From contig NZ_JABBKX010000006.1 in assembly GCF_012927745.1 (NCBI RefSeq), positions 186,001 to 250,000 on the forward strand: 64,000 bases of DNA. Direction: 5' to 3'. The notes beneath the pieces are model-generated. The model was not told where the DNA came from. It was given only the letters and a program-made list of their open reading frames with translations, and made no database searches. Position numbers and translations under genes: made by a program. Within the stretch, counting starts at the first letter, position 1. Each line of letters opens with the position of its first letter. This DNA comes from Neoroseomonas marina (GTDB taxonomy: Bacteria > Pseudomonadota > Alphaproteobacteria > Acetobacterales > Acetobacteraceae). Positions 1 through 7,653 of the stretch are shown here, one piece after another.

Positions 1-894
1 CACCAGGAAGGCGTTGGCGGCGCCGCGGATGCGGCGTTCTTCGGCGGGGCGGAGAGCGCCGGGCACGGAGGCCGCCCGCACCAGCGCGAGTTCCGGCGCC
101 CCGACGGCCGCCAGCGCCAGGGCTTCGCGTCGACGGAGCGCGGGATCGCGCGGCGCGCGCAGCAGGGCGGGTTCCAGGACCGCCAGGGCATCGAAGGGGC
201 GGCGGAGGTCCATCAGCGCATCGGCCATGGCCGCGGCGGATCCGGCATTGCCGCCGCTCGCCGCCAGCCGCGCGGCGGTGACGGCCTGGTCCGGTCCGGC
301 GGATTGCGCCAGGGCGCGGACGCGCCGGGCCTCGGCTGCCGGGTCGGGGCGCAGCAGCGCCTCCACGTCGCGCGCCGCCTGCCGCAGCCGCGGGTTGGAC
401 GGGTCGGCGGCTTCCGCCTCGGCCAGCGCCGCGCGGGCGGCTGCGCCGTCGCCGCGCGCGGCTTCGGCCAGGGCGAGGCCGATGCGTGTCTCGGTGCTGC
501 GGTCCCCGCCTGCGATGGCGGCCTGGTAGAGCTGGACCGCGCGCGCCGCCTGGCCGATGCGGCGGGCGGAGACCGCCGCGGCCGCGATGGCATAGGCGGG
601 GGCGCCCGCGGCCCCGAGGCTGTCGAAACGCGCCAGAGCCTCCCGGTCCCGGCCCGCCCAGGACAGGACGACCACGAGGTCGGCGAGGGTCCCGCGGTCC
701 GACGGCGCGGCCGCGAGCGCGGCTTCGAGCAGCCGCCGTCCTTCGTCGAGCCGGCCGGCGCGCGCTGCGCTCACGCCTTCGGCGCGCAGCGCCGTGGCAT
801 CCTGTGCAGCGGCAGGAATGGCGGGAAGCAGGGCGGCGACGAGACCGAGGGCGAGAAGCCGATGGCGGCATCGGGAGCGTGCGGCAGGCGACAG
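1..894 (-). CDS. TPR-repeat export protein, PgaA-like N-terminus (partial)
   Basis: The minus-strand frame is open from about 1017 to the left edge, so the gene is cut by the window. It encodes a hydrophobic signal-like stretch ending PAAAQDA, then Ala-rich helical repeats of TPR type, including a LVVVLSWAGRDREAL segment that resembles the periplasmic TPR part of PgaA-type polysaccharide export porins. The outer-membrane barrel expected of PgaA would lie outside the window, so that identity is tentative. I see no in-frame ATG, GTG or TTG between the upstream stop and the signal peptide. The end given here is a CTG at 894 chosen by position only; a frameshift or non-standard start is possible. 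The gene faces the same way as dinB. Confidence 0.6.
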   Translation of the reverse strand, partial: MSPAARSRCRHRLLALGLVAALLPAIPAAAQDATALRAEGVSAARAGRLDEGRRLLEAALAAAPSDRGTLADLVVVLSWAGRDREALARFDSLGAAGAPAYAIAAAAVSARRIGQAARAVQLYQAAIAGGDRSTETRIGLALAEAARGDGAAARAALAEAEAADPSNPRLRQAARDVEALLRPDPAAEARRVRALAQSAGPDQAVTAARLAASGGNAGSAAAMADALMDLRRPFDALAVLEPALLRAPRDPALRRREALALAAVGAPELALVRAASVPGALRPAEERRIRGAANAFLV

Positions 895-998
895 GGCGAA
901 GCGTCCTGATCTCGGGGGTCGGCGGCCCCACCGGGCCGCGCGACGAAGTGTATCGGCGTTATGGTTATAGCTTCCTTCGCGCGGATGCAGCGCCGACG

Positions 999-2267
999 CT
1001 ATTCCCGGCGCCCCATTTTAAGGCCCCGGCCCTTCACTACTGCGTCATCCCCGAAACGGGCGCGCAGCGCCTCCACCGCCGCCCAGCGCGCGGCGCGCTT
1101 CGGCGCCTCGGGGTCCGCGAGGTCGCCGCGATCCGCCTCCGCCGCCTGCACCAGGGGCTGGGCACCGATTCCGATCAGGCGGAAGGCCGTGCCGTCGGCC
1201 TCCCGGGCCAGCAGCGGTTGCGCGGCGGCGAACAGCACGTCCGGCAGGCGCGTGGGCTGCGGCAGCCGCGCCGCCCGGGTGCGCGTGGCGAAGGCGGCGG
1301 TCTTCAGCTTCAGCGTGACGCCCGCGGCGGCGAGGTCCTTCTCCTTCAGCCGCCGCGCCAGCTTCTCGCACATCCGCCACAGCGGCGCCTCGAGGGCCGC
1401 GCGCGCCGCGATGTCGGCCTCGAAGGTCGTCTCGGCGCTGATCGACTTGGTCTCGCGGTCGGGGATCACGCGGCGCTCGTCCTCCCCGCGTGCCCGGGCG
1501 GCGAGGGAGGGCCCGTCCTCCCCGAAGCGCTGCATCGCCTCGCGCGGCGACAGGGCGGCGAGCTGGCCAAGGGTGCTGAACCCGGCGGCCTGCAGGCGCT
1601 TCGCCATGGCCGGGCCGATGCCGGGCAGCAGCGAGACCGGCTGCGGCGCGAGCCAGCCCGCGGCCTCCCCGGCGCCGATCACCGCGAAGCCGCGCGGCTT
1701 GTCGCGCTCGGCCGCGAGCTTCGCCATCAGCCGGTTGGCCGCGAGGCCGATCGAGACGGTGACGCCGACCTCCTTCTCCACCTGCCGGGCGAAGCGGGCG
1801 AGCACGACGGCCGGCGGCGCGCCGTGCAGCGCTTCCGTGCCCGTCAGGTCGAGCACCGCCTCGTCGATCGACAGCGGCTGCACGAGGGGCGTCAGCGCTT
1901 CCATCAGCGCGCGGATGCGCCGACCCTCGCGCACGTACTTCGCCATCTCCGGCTTGATCACCACGGCGTCCGGGCAGGCGGCCAGCGCCTTGAACATGGG
2001 CATGGCGGACCGCACGCCGCGCGTGCGCGCCAGGTAGCAGGCCGCGGCGACCACGCCGCGCTTGCCGCCGCCGACGATGACCGGCTTCGTCAGCAGGTCC
2101 GGCCGGTCGCGCTTCTCGACGCTCGCATAGAAGGCGTCGCAATCGACATGCGCGACGGTCAGGTGGAACAGGTCGGGATGCGTGACCGTGCGTCGCGACC
2201 CGCAGGCCGGGCAGCGGCCGAAGGGCTGCGCCGCATGGCGCAGGCAGTCACGGCAGAGCGACGGCAC
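999..2267 (-). CDS. dinB: DNA polymerase IV (Y-family translesion polymerase)
   Basis: A 422-residue Y-family DNA polymerase that copies past damaged bases. The catalytic-core signatures are visible: VDCDAFYASVE (residues 41-51, first metal-binding Asp 42) and SIDEA (133-137, Asp135/Glu136). Helix-hairpin-helix (SLLPGIGPAMAKRL) and little-finger regions follow. The N-terminus carries an extra CRDC...CPAC zinc-ribbon-like element (residues 5-22), which E. coli DinB lacks. Translation starts at GTG and overlaps the end of the upstream membrane-protein gene by 20 nt, so dinB is the last gene of a ROK kinase-membrane protein-dinB operon. I see no LexA box; control is not evident. Confidence 0.93.
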   Translation of the reverse strand: MPSLCRDCLRHAAQPFGRCPACGSRRTVTHPDLFHLTVAHVDCDAFYASVEKRDRPDLLTKPVIVGGGKRGVVAAACYLARTRGVRSAMPMFKALAACPDAVVIKPEMAKYVREGRRIRALMEALTPLVQPLSIDEAVLDLTGTEALHGAPPAVVLARFARQVEKEVGVTVSIGLAANRLMAKLAAERDKPRGFAVIGAGEAAGWLAPQPVSLLPGIGPAMAKRLQAAGFSTLGQLAALSPREAMQRFGEDGPSLAARARGEDERRVIPDRETKSISAETTFEADIAARAALEAPLWRMCEKLARRLKEKDLAAAGVTLKLKTAAFATRTRAARLPQPTRLPDVLFAAAQPLLAREADGTAFRLIGIGAQPLVQAAEADRGDLADPEAPKRAARWAAVEALRARFGDDAVVKGRGLKMGRRE

Positions 2268-2643
2268 GGCGACGCACCAGGAAGGGCAGGGCGAAGAGCC
2301 AGGCGAGCAGCGCGATGCCGATGCCCTGTTCGGCGAGGCCCCGGGGCGCGCGGGTGGCGGCGAGGCCGCTCATGTCCAAGGCGAGGGCGAGCAGCGACTC
2401 GAGCGCCAGAACGACGACCAGCCCGAGGCCCGCGACCACCGCGCGGCCGCGGGCCGCGTCGATGCCTGCCACCATGCGCCGCGCGGCCAGCCACAGCAGC
2501 CCGGCCATCGCGGCGGCCTCGGCCATCGCGGCGGCCGCGCCGCCGATGCGCGGCGCCAGGACCAGTTCGCGCAGCGGCCCCAGCACAGCGCCCGCCGCAA
2601 AGGCGAGCCCGCCATAGAGAACGCCGGCGCGGGCCGCGGTCAT
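2248..2643 (-). CDS. small polytopic membrane protein, unknown function
   Basis: A 131-residue hydrophobic protein with about four membrane segments (roughly residues 8-28, 38-57, 68-90 and 106-124) and a basic C-terminal tail (RRR). No family was recognised with certainty. The ATG at 2643 is chosen because it overlaps the stop of the ROK kinase gene in an ATGA junction, a typical sign of translational coupling. Its 3' end overlaps the dinB start by 20 nt. A larger frame covers the same bases upstream, but only this portion looks like protein. Its role, if linked to its neighbours, cannot be told from sequence. Confidence 0.7.
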   Translation of the reverse strand: MTAARAGVLYGGLAFAAGAVLGPLRELVLAPRIGGAAAAMAEAAAMAGLLWLAARRMVAGIDAARGRAVVAGLGLVVVLALESLLALALDMSGLAATRAPRGLAEQGIGIALLAWLFALPFLVRRRAVALP

Positions 2644-3530
2644 CCCGCGTCCCACAATCGCGCCGCGCCGAAGACGCCCGAGGAATCCCCGTGCCTTGCC
2701 TGGACGATCGGCGTGCGCGCCACGTCGCCGAAGACATGCCGCGCCATCAGCGGCGGCACCTCGGCATAGATGTGCTGCATGTTCGACAGGCCGCCACCGA
2801 GCACGATGACATCCGGGTCGAGGATGTTGGCGAGCATGCCGAGCGCACGCGCCAGCCGGTCGGTGTGCCGGGCGAGGGCGGCCGCCGCCTTGGCCTCCCC
2901 CGCGGCGGCGCGGGCGGGGATCGATCCCGCGTCGCGCGACCCGGGCCCGTCGCAATCCGCCGCGAGGCCGGGGCCGGCGAGGAAGGTCTCGAGGCAGCCA
3001 TGCCGGCCGCACCAGCAGCGCGGCCCGGGGAATTCCGCCGGCGTCATCCAGGGCAGGGGCGTATGGCCCCATTCGCCGGCGGTGCCGTTCGGTCCGTCCA
3101 GGATGCGGCCCGAGGCGACGATGCCGCCGCCGCAGCCCGTGCCGATGATGACGGCGAAGACGGTGCGATAGCCGGCGCCGGCGCCGTCCGCGGCCTCGCT
3201 CATGGCCAGGCAGTTGGCGTCGTTGGTCACGCGCACCTCCCGCCCGATCGCCGCGCCGAGGTCCTTGTCGAGCGGCTGTCCGTTCAGCGCCTGGGTATTG
3301 GCGTTGCGCACCAGGCCCGTCGCCGGGCTGAGGCTGCCGGGGATACCGACGCCGATCGTCCCGCGCGATCCGGTCTCGCGCTCGGCCTCTGCGACCAGGG
3401 CGGCGATCGCCTCGACGGTCGCGGCGTAGCTGCCGGGCGTCGGGCACCGTTGGCGCAGCCGCACCCGCCCGTCCCGGTCGAGGGCCACGATCTCGATCTT
3501 CGTTCCGCCCAGGTCGATACCGAAGCGCAT
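2640..3530 (-). CDS. ROK-family sugar kinase (fructokinase/N-acetylglucosamine kinase type)
   Basis: A 296-residue ROK kinase expected to phosphorylate a hexose or amino sugar with ATP in the cytoplasm. Visible family marks are the phosphate-binding DLGGTK (residues 6-11), the catalytic Asp in TNDAN (Asp104), GTGCGGG (130-136) and the zinc site His156 with Cys172, Cys174 and Cys179 (CWCGRHGCLE). The length is normal for the bacterial Mak/NagK branch. Substrate specificity cannot be settled from sequence. The start ATG at 3530 is the first in the frame to precede the DLGGTK motif. The gene heads the operon that continues through the membrane protein to dinB; the upstream DNA is a decayed region. 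Confidence 0.88.
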   Translation of the reverse strand: MRFGIDLGGTKIEIVALDRDGRVRLRQRCPTPGSYAATVEAIAALVAEAERETGSRGTIGVGIPGSLSPATGLVRNANTQALNGQPLDKDLGAAIGREVRVTNDANCLAMSEAADGAGAGYRTVFAVIIGTGCGGGIVASGRILDGPNGTAGEWGHTPLPWMTPAEFPGPRCWCGRHGCLETFLAGPGLAADCDGPGSRDAGSIPARAAAGEAKAAAALARHTDRLARALGMLANILDPDVIVLGGGLSNMQHIYAEVPPLMARHVFGDVARTPIVQARHGDSSGVFGAARLWDAG

Positions 3531-3534
3531 CGTA

Positions 3535-3847
3535 CTACTCCCCGCTGTTCCCGTAGAACCTCAGGGCGGCGGGGTGGAAGGGCAAGGGGCGCGGACCGCG
3601 CGCCGTGGCGCGCCGGATCATCAGCGCCGCCGGGCCGCCGATCGCCGCGGCGATCCGGCCGCCGGCCAGTGCCTGCGGGACCTCCTCCGGCATGCAGCCC
3701 CGTCGCCAGCAGCGCGAAGGCGAGGCCGCCCGAGATCGGCTGCGGGATGTTGTAGCGCGCGAGCGGCGCGATCCCGGCATTGAGGAACCGCCCCGCCAGC
3801 AGGATCGCCGCCGCAAGCGCCAGCGTTCCCGTCGAATCGAGCGTCAT
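3535..3847 (-). pseudogene. chimeric remnant: GltS N-terminus joined to TAXI receptor C-terminus
   Basis: From an ATG at 3847, preceded by a good GGAGGGA ribosome site, the frame reads like the first 50 residues of a sodium/glutamate symporter GltS (RFLNAGIAPLARYNIPQP, then SGGL). It then loses similarity. In another frame the last ~50 codons before the stop at 3535 resemble the C-terminal end of a TAXI-type TRAP solute receptor (PLPFHPAALRFYGNSG). Neither product can be complete: GltS needs about 400 residues. I read this as two broken genes fused by deletion. The family calls are by motif resemblance only. The remnant lies four bases upstream of the ROK kinase, so its promoter may now drive that operon. 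Confidence 0.5.
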
Positions 3848-3948
3848 CGGCAGTCCCTCCATTGCCATTGTGCACCGGTCGTCGAGGCGCGCGGAACCCT
3901 CGCGCGCCGTGCTTGCCCCGGGCGGCGCCGGGTGGTGCAATCGCGCGC

Positions 3949-4188
3949 ATGGGAGAGACGCTGCTCGACGTGAAGGGCCTCACCTGCCCCTTGCCGGTGC
4001 TCAAGGCCAACAAGGCACTGCGCGGACTGCCGGCCGGCACGCGGCTGACGGTGCTCGCCACCGACCCGGCCTCGGTCGCCGACTTCCGCGCCTTCTGCAA
4101 GGAGACGGGGCATGCCCTGGTCGCCTTCGGGGAGGAGGCCGGCGCCTATCGCTTCGTCATCCGCAAGCGGGAGGACCCGCCCGCGTGA
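3949..4188 (+). CDS. tusA: TusA/SirA-family sulfur carrier protein
   Basis: A 79-residue cytoplasmic protein of the TusA/YeeD/YedF group, which carries persulfide sulfur on one cysteine for tRNA thiolation, molybdenum cofactor or other sulfur-transfer routes. The signature GLTCPLPVLKANKAL is near the N-terminus, with the carrier Cys at residue 13 (CPLP). The ATG at 3949 is preferred over an upstream in-frame ATG at 3862 because the extra 29 residues are low-complexity and absent from the family. Its stop overlaps the GTG start of the downstream deacetylase (GTGA), so the two are translationally coupled. A specific tusA assignment is not proven; a paralogue is possible. Confidence 0.85.
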   Translation: MGETLLDVKGLTCPLPVLKANKALRGLPAGTRLTVLATDPASVADFRAFCKETGHALVAFGEEAGAYRFVIRKREDPPA

Positions 4189-5114
4189 GCGTCCTGCTGC
4201 TGACCCACCGCGCCTGCCTGCATCACGATCCTGGTCCGCATCATCCGGAATGTCCGGACCGCCTGCGCTACGTGCTCAAGGCGCTCGATGCCGGGGAGTT
4301 CGCCGACCTGATCCGCGACCAGGCGCCGCTCGCCACGGTCGAGCAACTGACGCGCGTGCATCCGCAGAACTACGTGGACGCGATCCTCGCCATCCGGCCG
4401 GAGCCGGACGAGCATGTGCCGCTCGACGGCGACACCATCATGTCCTGGGGCAGCGCGGAGGCTGCGCTGCGATCCGCGGGTGCGGCGATCGCCGCGGTGG
4501 ATGCGGTGATGAAGGGGGAGTTCCGTCGCGCCTTCTGCGCCACCCGTCCGCCGGGCCACCATTGCGAACCGGCTCGGCCGATGGGCTTCTGCCTGTTCGC
4601 CAATGCCGCCGTCGCGGCGCGTCACGCCCAGGCGGCGCACGGCGCGAAGCGCGTTGCGGTGGTGGATTTCGACGTCCATCACGGCAACGGCACCCAGGCC
4701 TGCTTCGAGACCGATCCCTCGCTGTTCTACGCGTCGAGCCACCAATGGCCGCTCTATCCGGGCACCGGCGACGTGAGCGAAACCGGGGTGGGCAACATCC
4801 TCAACGTCACGTTGCCGCCGGGGGCCGATGGCGCCGCGTTTCGCGATGCCTGGGCGGACCGGATCATCCCCGCGCTCGACGCCTTCGCGCCGGATCTTCT
4901 CATCATCTCCGCAGGATTCGACGCGCATGCGGCCGATCCGCTCGCGCAGTTGCGCGTGCGGGAAGCCGACTTCGCCTGGCTGACCGAGGCGCTGTGCGGC
5001 ATGGCGGACCGGCAATGCCAGGGGCGGGTCGTGTCGGTGCTGGAGGGCGGATACGACCTCGATGCTTTGGGCCGGTCGGTCGCGGCGCATGTGCGGGCGC
5101 TGATGCGGGCTTGA
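4185..5114 (+). CDS. histone deacetylase-family amidohydrolase
   Basis: A 309-residue zinc-dependent deacetylase of the class II HDAC/acetylpolyamine amidohydrolase superfamily. It begins with the family pattern HPECPDRL (residues 20-27) and contains RPPGHHCEP (His125/His126). The zinc ligands fall in DFDVHHGNGT (Asp163, His165) and SAGFDAHAADPLA (Asp246), and the C-terminal EGGY supplies the catalytic Tyr. All active-site residues seem present. The start is GTG at 4185, overlapping the tusA stop. Bacterial members act on acetylated small molecules or proteins; the substrate here is unknown. The coupling to a sulfur carrier is unexplained. Downstream the DNA is a non-coding remnant. Confidence 0.9.
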   Translation: MSVLLLTHRACLHHDPGPHHPECPDRLRYVLKALDAGEFADLIRDQAPLATVEQLTRVHPQNYVDAILAIRPEPDEHVPLDGDTIMSWGSAEAALRSAGAAIAAVDAVMKGEFRRAFCATRPPGHHCEPARPMGFCLFANAAVAARHAQAAHGAKRVAVVDFDVHHGNGTQACFETDPSLFYASSHQWPLYPGTGDVSETGVGNILNVTLPPGADGAAFRDAWADRIIPALDAFAPDLLIISAGFDAHAADPLAQLRVREADFAWLTEALCGMADRQCQGRVVSVLEGGYDLDALGRSVAAHVRALMRA

Positions 5115-5416
5115 ACCCCTGGGAGAGCGACGGGCTGCTCAGGCGCTTCCGGCGACATCCGGATGTACCCGGCGCATGGCTTTACCGGGAGGAGTGGCCG
5201 TTCCGGGGTGTCTGAGAGATCTCCGGGACGACGCCCTTGCCGGCGGATGGCGCCGTGTTCTTCGGCCGGCATGAGGCGACAGCCCTCGAATCCTGGCTGA
5301 ACCCTGGCGGCGCGCTGGTGCTTCTCGCGCTGGGGTGGCAGCGCCGGGGGTGGCTCCGGCGGCATGCGAAGCGGTCGGATGACAGGCTCTGGGCGCGTCG
5401 GACGCCTTCGATATAG
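5115..5416 (+). pseudogene. remnant of an nSTAND-type NTPase gene (possibly TIR-nSTAND)
   Basis: One plus-strand frame, broken by a TGA at 5213-5215, reads YREEWPFRGV before the stop and ADGAVFFGRHEATALESWL after it, ending at a TAG at 5414. The W-P-F-R-G ... V-F-F-G-R-x-x-E pattern resembles the entry to the NTPase domain of nSTAND/AAA proteins found in bacterial conflict systems. The P-loop expected about 30 residues later is missing. This is the only content I can suggest for the 368 bases between the deacetylase and the next gene. A 12-bp perfect palindrome (ACATCCGGATGT, about 5156-5167) lies inside. The identification is by remembered motif resemblance and could be chance. Confidence 0.35.
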
Positions 5417-5482
5417 GCCAGCCCCTTGCCCTGTCCCGACCCCCGGGCCTATCTGCCCGCCGCGTTCCGGGAAGGAGATGCC

Positions 5483-6448
5483 ATGAACCGCCGCGCCTTG
5501 CTGGCCGCCATGCCGGCCGCCGCCCTGCTGCCCGCTGCCGCCGGTGCCCAGGCCTGGCCGGACCAGCCGGTCCGCGCCATCGTTCCCTTCGCCCCCGGTT
5601 CGGCCACCGACACCGTCGCGCGCGTGGTCGCCGAAGGGATGCGCCCTGCCCTCGGCCAGCCCGTGGTGGTCGAGAACCGCGCCGGCGCCAACGGCCTGAT
5701 CGGCGCCGAGGCCGTCGCCCGTGCCGCCCCGGACGGCAACACGGTGCTGATCGGCACCAATTCGACCAACGCCGCGGCCAACGCCCTGTTCCGCCGCGTC
5801 CCGTTCGACATGGAGAACGGCTTCATCCCCGTCTCCACCATCGCGACCGTTCCGCTGCTGGTCGCGGTGAAGGCGGACAGCCCCTACCGGACGCTCGCCG
5901 ACCTGATCGCCGCGGCCAAGGCGCGGCCCGAGGGCATCACCTTCGCCTCCGCCTCCTCCTCCCAGCGCGTCGCGACCGAATCGCTGGCGGCGATGGCCGG
6001 CATCAAGATGCTGCACGTGCCGTATCGGTCCTCGCCGCTCGCAGTGCAGGACGTGCTGTCGGGACGCGTCGACCTGTTCATCGCCGACCAGGCGGTGATC
6101 CTGCCGCAGGCCCAGGCGGGCGCGCTGCGTATCCTCGCGGTCACCTCGGGCCAGCGTTCGGGCGCGGTGCCGGAGATCCCGACGGTGCGCGAGGCCGGCA
6201 GCCTGCCGGACTACGAGGTGATCGCCTGGTTCGCGCTGTTCGTGCCGGCCGCCACGCCGGCGGACCGGGTGGCGAAGCTGAACACCGCCGTGGTGACCTC
6301 GCTCGGCACCGCGGAGGTCCGCCAGCGCCTCGGCACCTTCGGCATGGACATCCGGCCCTCCACCCCGGCCGAGGCCGTCGCCTTCGTCCGTGCCGAAACG
6401 GTGAAGTGGACCAACGCCATCCGCCAGGCCGGCATCGAGCCCGAATAG
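5483..6448 (+). CDS. Bug-family tripartite tricarboxylate transporter substrate-binding protein
   Basis: A 321-residue periplasmic receptor of the Bug/TctC family. The start ATG at 5483 follows a GAAGGAG ribosome site and opens a signal peptide (MNRRALLAAMPAAALLP, cleavage after GAQA). The mature part has the family hallmarks WPDQPVRAIVPFAPGS, the VVENRAGANGLIGAE segment and a C-terminal domain with PTVREAGSLPDYEV. No TctA/TctB membrane genes lie nearby, which is common for these orphan receptors. The ligand, usually a small carboxylate, cannot be predicted. The gene stands alone between the decayed region and the xseB operon. Confidence 0.92.
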   Translation: MNRRALLAAMPAAALLPAAAGAQAWPDQPVRAIVPFAPGSATDTVARVVAEGMRPALGQPVVVENRAGANGLIGAEAVARAAPDGNTVLIGTNSTNAAANALFRRVPFDMENGFIPVSTIATVPLLVAVKADSPYRTLADLIAAAKARPEGITFASASSSQRVATESLAAMAGIKMLHVPYRSSPLAVQDVLSGRVDLFIADQAVILPQAQAGALRILAVTSGQRSGAVPEIPTVREAGSLPDYEVIAWFALFVPAATPADRVAKLNTAVVTSLGTAEVRQRLGTFGMDIRPSTPAEAVAFVRAETVKWTNAIRQAGIEPE

Positions 6449-6482
6449 CCCCGGCCCGCCAGGGCTGGTAGGATGGCCTCGC

Positions 6483-6740
6483 ATGGTCAGGACACGCACG
6501 GCGGAGGGTGAGACGCCCTCCGACATCGAGACACTGACCTTCGAGCAGGCGCTGGCCGAACTCGAAGGCATCGTGAAGGCGCTGGAGAGCGGGCAGGGGG
6601 CACTCGAGGCCTCGGTCGCCGCCTATCAGCGCGGCGCTGCGCTCCGCGCGCATTGCGAGCGCAAGCTCGCCGAGGCGGAGCAGAAGGTGCAGGCGATCGT
6701 GGAAGGGCCGGTCGGCCCCGCGCTGCGCGATGTCGAATAG
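6483..6740 (+). CDS. xseB: exodeoxyribonuclease VII small subunit
   Basis: An 85-residue protein with the XseB core: LTFEQALAELEGIVKALE, then LEASVAAYQRGAALRAHCE and a short coiled C-terminus. It is expected to bind XseA and form the exonuclease that degrades single-stranded DNA. The length matches the family (about 80). It is the first gene of the xseB-ispA-dxs set, a conserved order in proteobacteria, and overlaps ispA by 11 nt. The partner xseA is not in the window. Confidence 0.93.
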   Translation: MVRTRTAEGETPSDIETLTFEQALAELEGIVKALESGQGALEASVAAYQRGAALRAHCERKLAEAEQKVQAIVEGPVGPALRDVE

Positions 6741-7653
6741 CGCGACGGACGCGCCGGCCGAGGACGCGCTGCGCGTCGCCATGGCCGAGGCCGCGGCTGA
6801 GATCGACCAGGCGCTCGAGGTGCTGATCCCGCCGCCCGACGGGCCCGAAGCGAAGCTGTTCGAGGCGATGCGCTATGCCACGATCGGTGGCGGCAAGCGG
6901 CTGCGCGGCTTCATGGTGCTGGAAGGGGCCCGCCAGTTCGGCGTGGCGCGCGATGCGGCGTTGCGCACGGCCGCCGCGATCGAGATGCTGCACGCCTATT
7001 CGCTGGTGCATGACGACCTGCCCTGCATGGACGACGACGAGCTGCGCCGCGGCAAGCCGACCGTCCACAAGGCCTTCGACGAGGCGACCGCAGTGCTCGC
7101 CGGCGACGCGCTGCAGGCCAATGCCTTCTATGTGCTGTCCGAGGCGGACACCCATGCCGATCCGGGCGTGCGGGCCGAACTCTGCCGCGGCCTCGCCCGC
7201 GCGGCGGGCCCGCGCGGCATGTGCGGCGGGCAGATGCTCGACATGCTGGCCGAGGAAGCGGGCGAGCCGCTCGAGGAAGCCGAGATCGGCCGGCTGCAGC
7301 TACTCAAGACCGGCAAGCTGATCGAATTCGCCGCCGAGGCGGGAGCGATCCTGGGCAAGGCGCCGCCCCAGCTGCGCCACGCCTTCGCGGCCTATGGGCG
7401 CGATGTCGGCGCCGCCTTCCAGATCGCCGACGACCTGCTCGATGCCACGGCCTCGGCGGAGGAGACGGGCAAGCGGACCGGCAAGGACGCCGCGGCCGGC
7501 AAGGCGACGCTGGTCGGGCTGCTCGGCATCCCGCGGGCCCAGGCGCAGGCGGAACGTCTGGCGGCCCAGGCAGCCGGACATCTGGACGCCTTGGGGGAGC
7601 GTGCCGATCTATTGCGGGCGCTCGCCCGTTACGCGATCGCGCGGAGGAGCTGA
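6730..7653 (+). CDS. ispA: polyprenyl (farnesyl/geranylgeranyl) diphosphate synthase
   Basis: A 307-residue head-to-tail prenyltransferase that condenses isopentenyl diphosphate with allylic diphosphates in the cytoplasm. The first aspartate-rich motif is DDLPCMDDD (residues 95-103) and the second is DDLLD (234-238). The substrate-binding GGGKRLRG (53-60) and the GKLI region are also present. The layout matches IspA-type farnesyl diphosphate synthase; product chain length is inferred from the family. The gene overlaps xseB by 11 nt and its TGA overlaps the dxs ATG (TGATG), indicating translational coupling in one isoprenoid operon. Confidence 0.93.
   Translation: MSNSATDAPAEDALRVAMAEAAAEIDQALEVLIPPPDGPEAKLFEAMRYATIGGGKRLRGFMVLEGARQFGVARDAALRTAAAIEMLHAYSLVHDDLPCMDDDELRRGKPTVHKAFDEATAVLAGDALQANAFYVLSEADTHADPGVRAELCRGLARAAGPRGMCGGQMLDMLAEEAGEPLEEAEIGRLQLLKTGKLIEFAAEAGAILGKAPPQLRHAFAAYGRDVGAAFQIADDLLDATASAEETGKRTGKDAAAGKATLVGLLGIPRAQAQAERLAAQAAGHLDALGERADLLRALARYAIARRS

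Noticed and set aside
486-3755. A 1089-codon plus-strand open frame across the dinB-ROK region
   Set aside because: It is Arg/Gly/Pro-rich shadow translation opposite two well-supported genes; long spurious frames are expected at this GC content.
4754-6571. A 605-codon minus-strand frame opposite the Bug receptor and remnant region
   Set aside because: It spans two unrelated plus-strand features and has low-complexity composition; no family resemblance.
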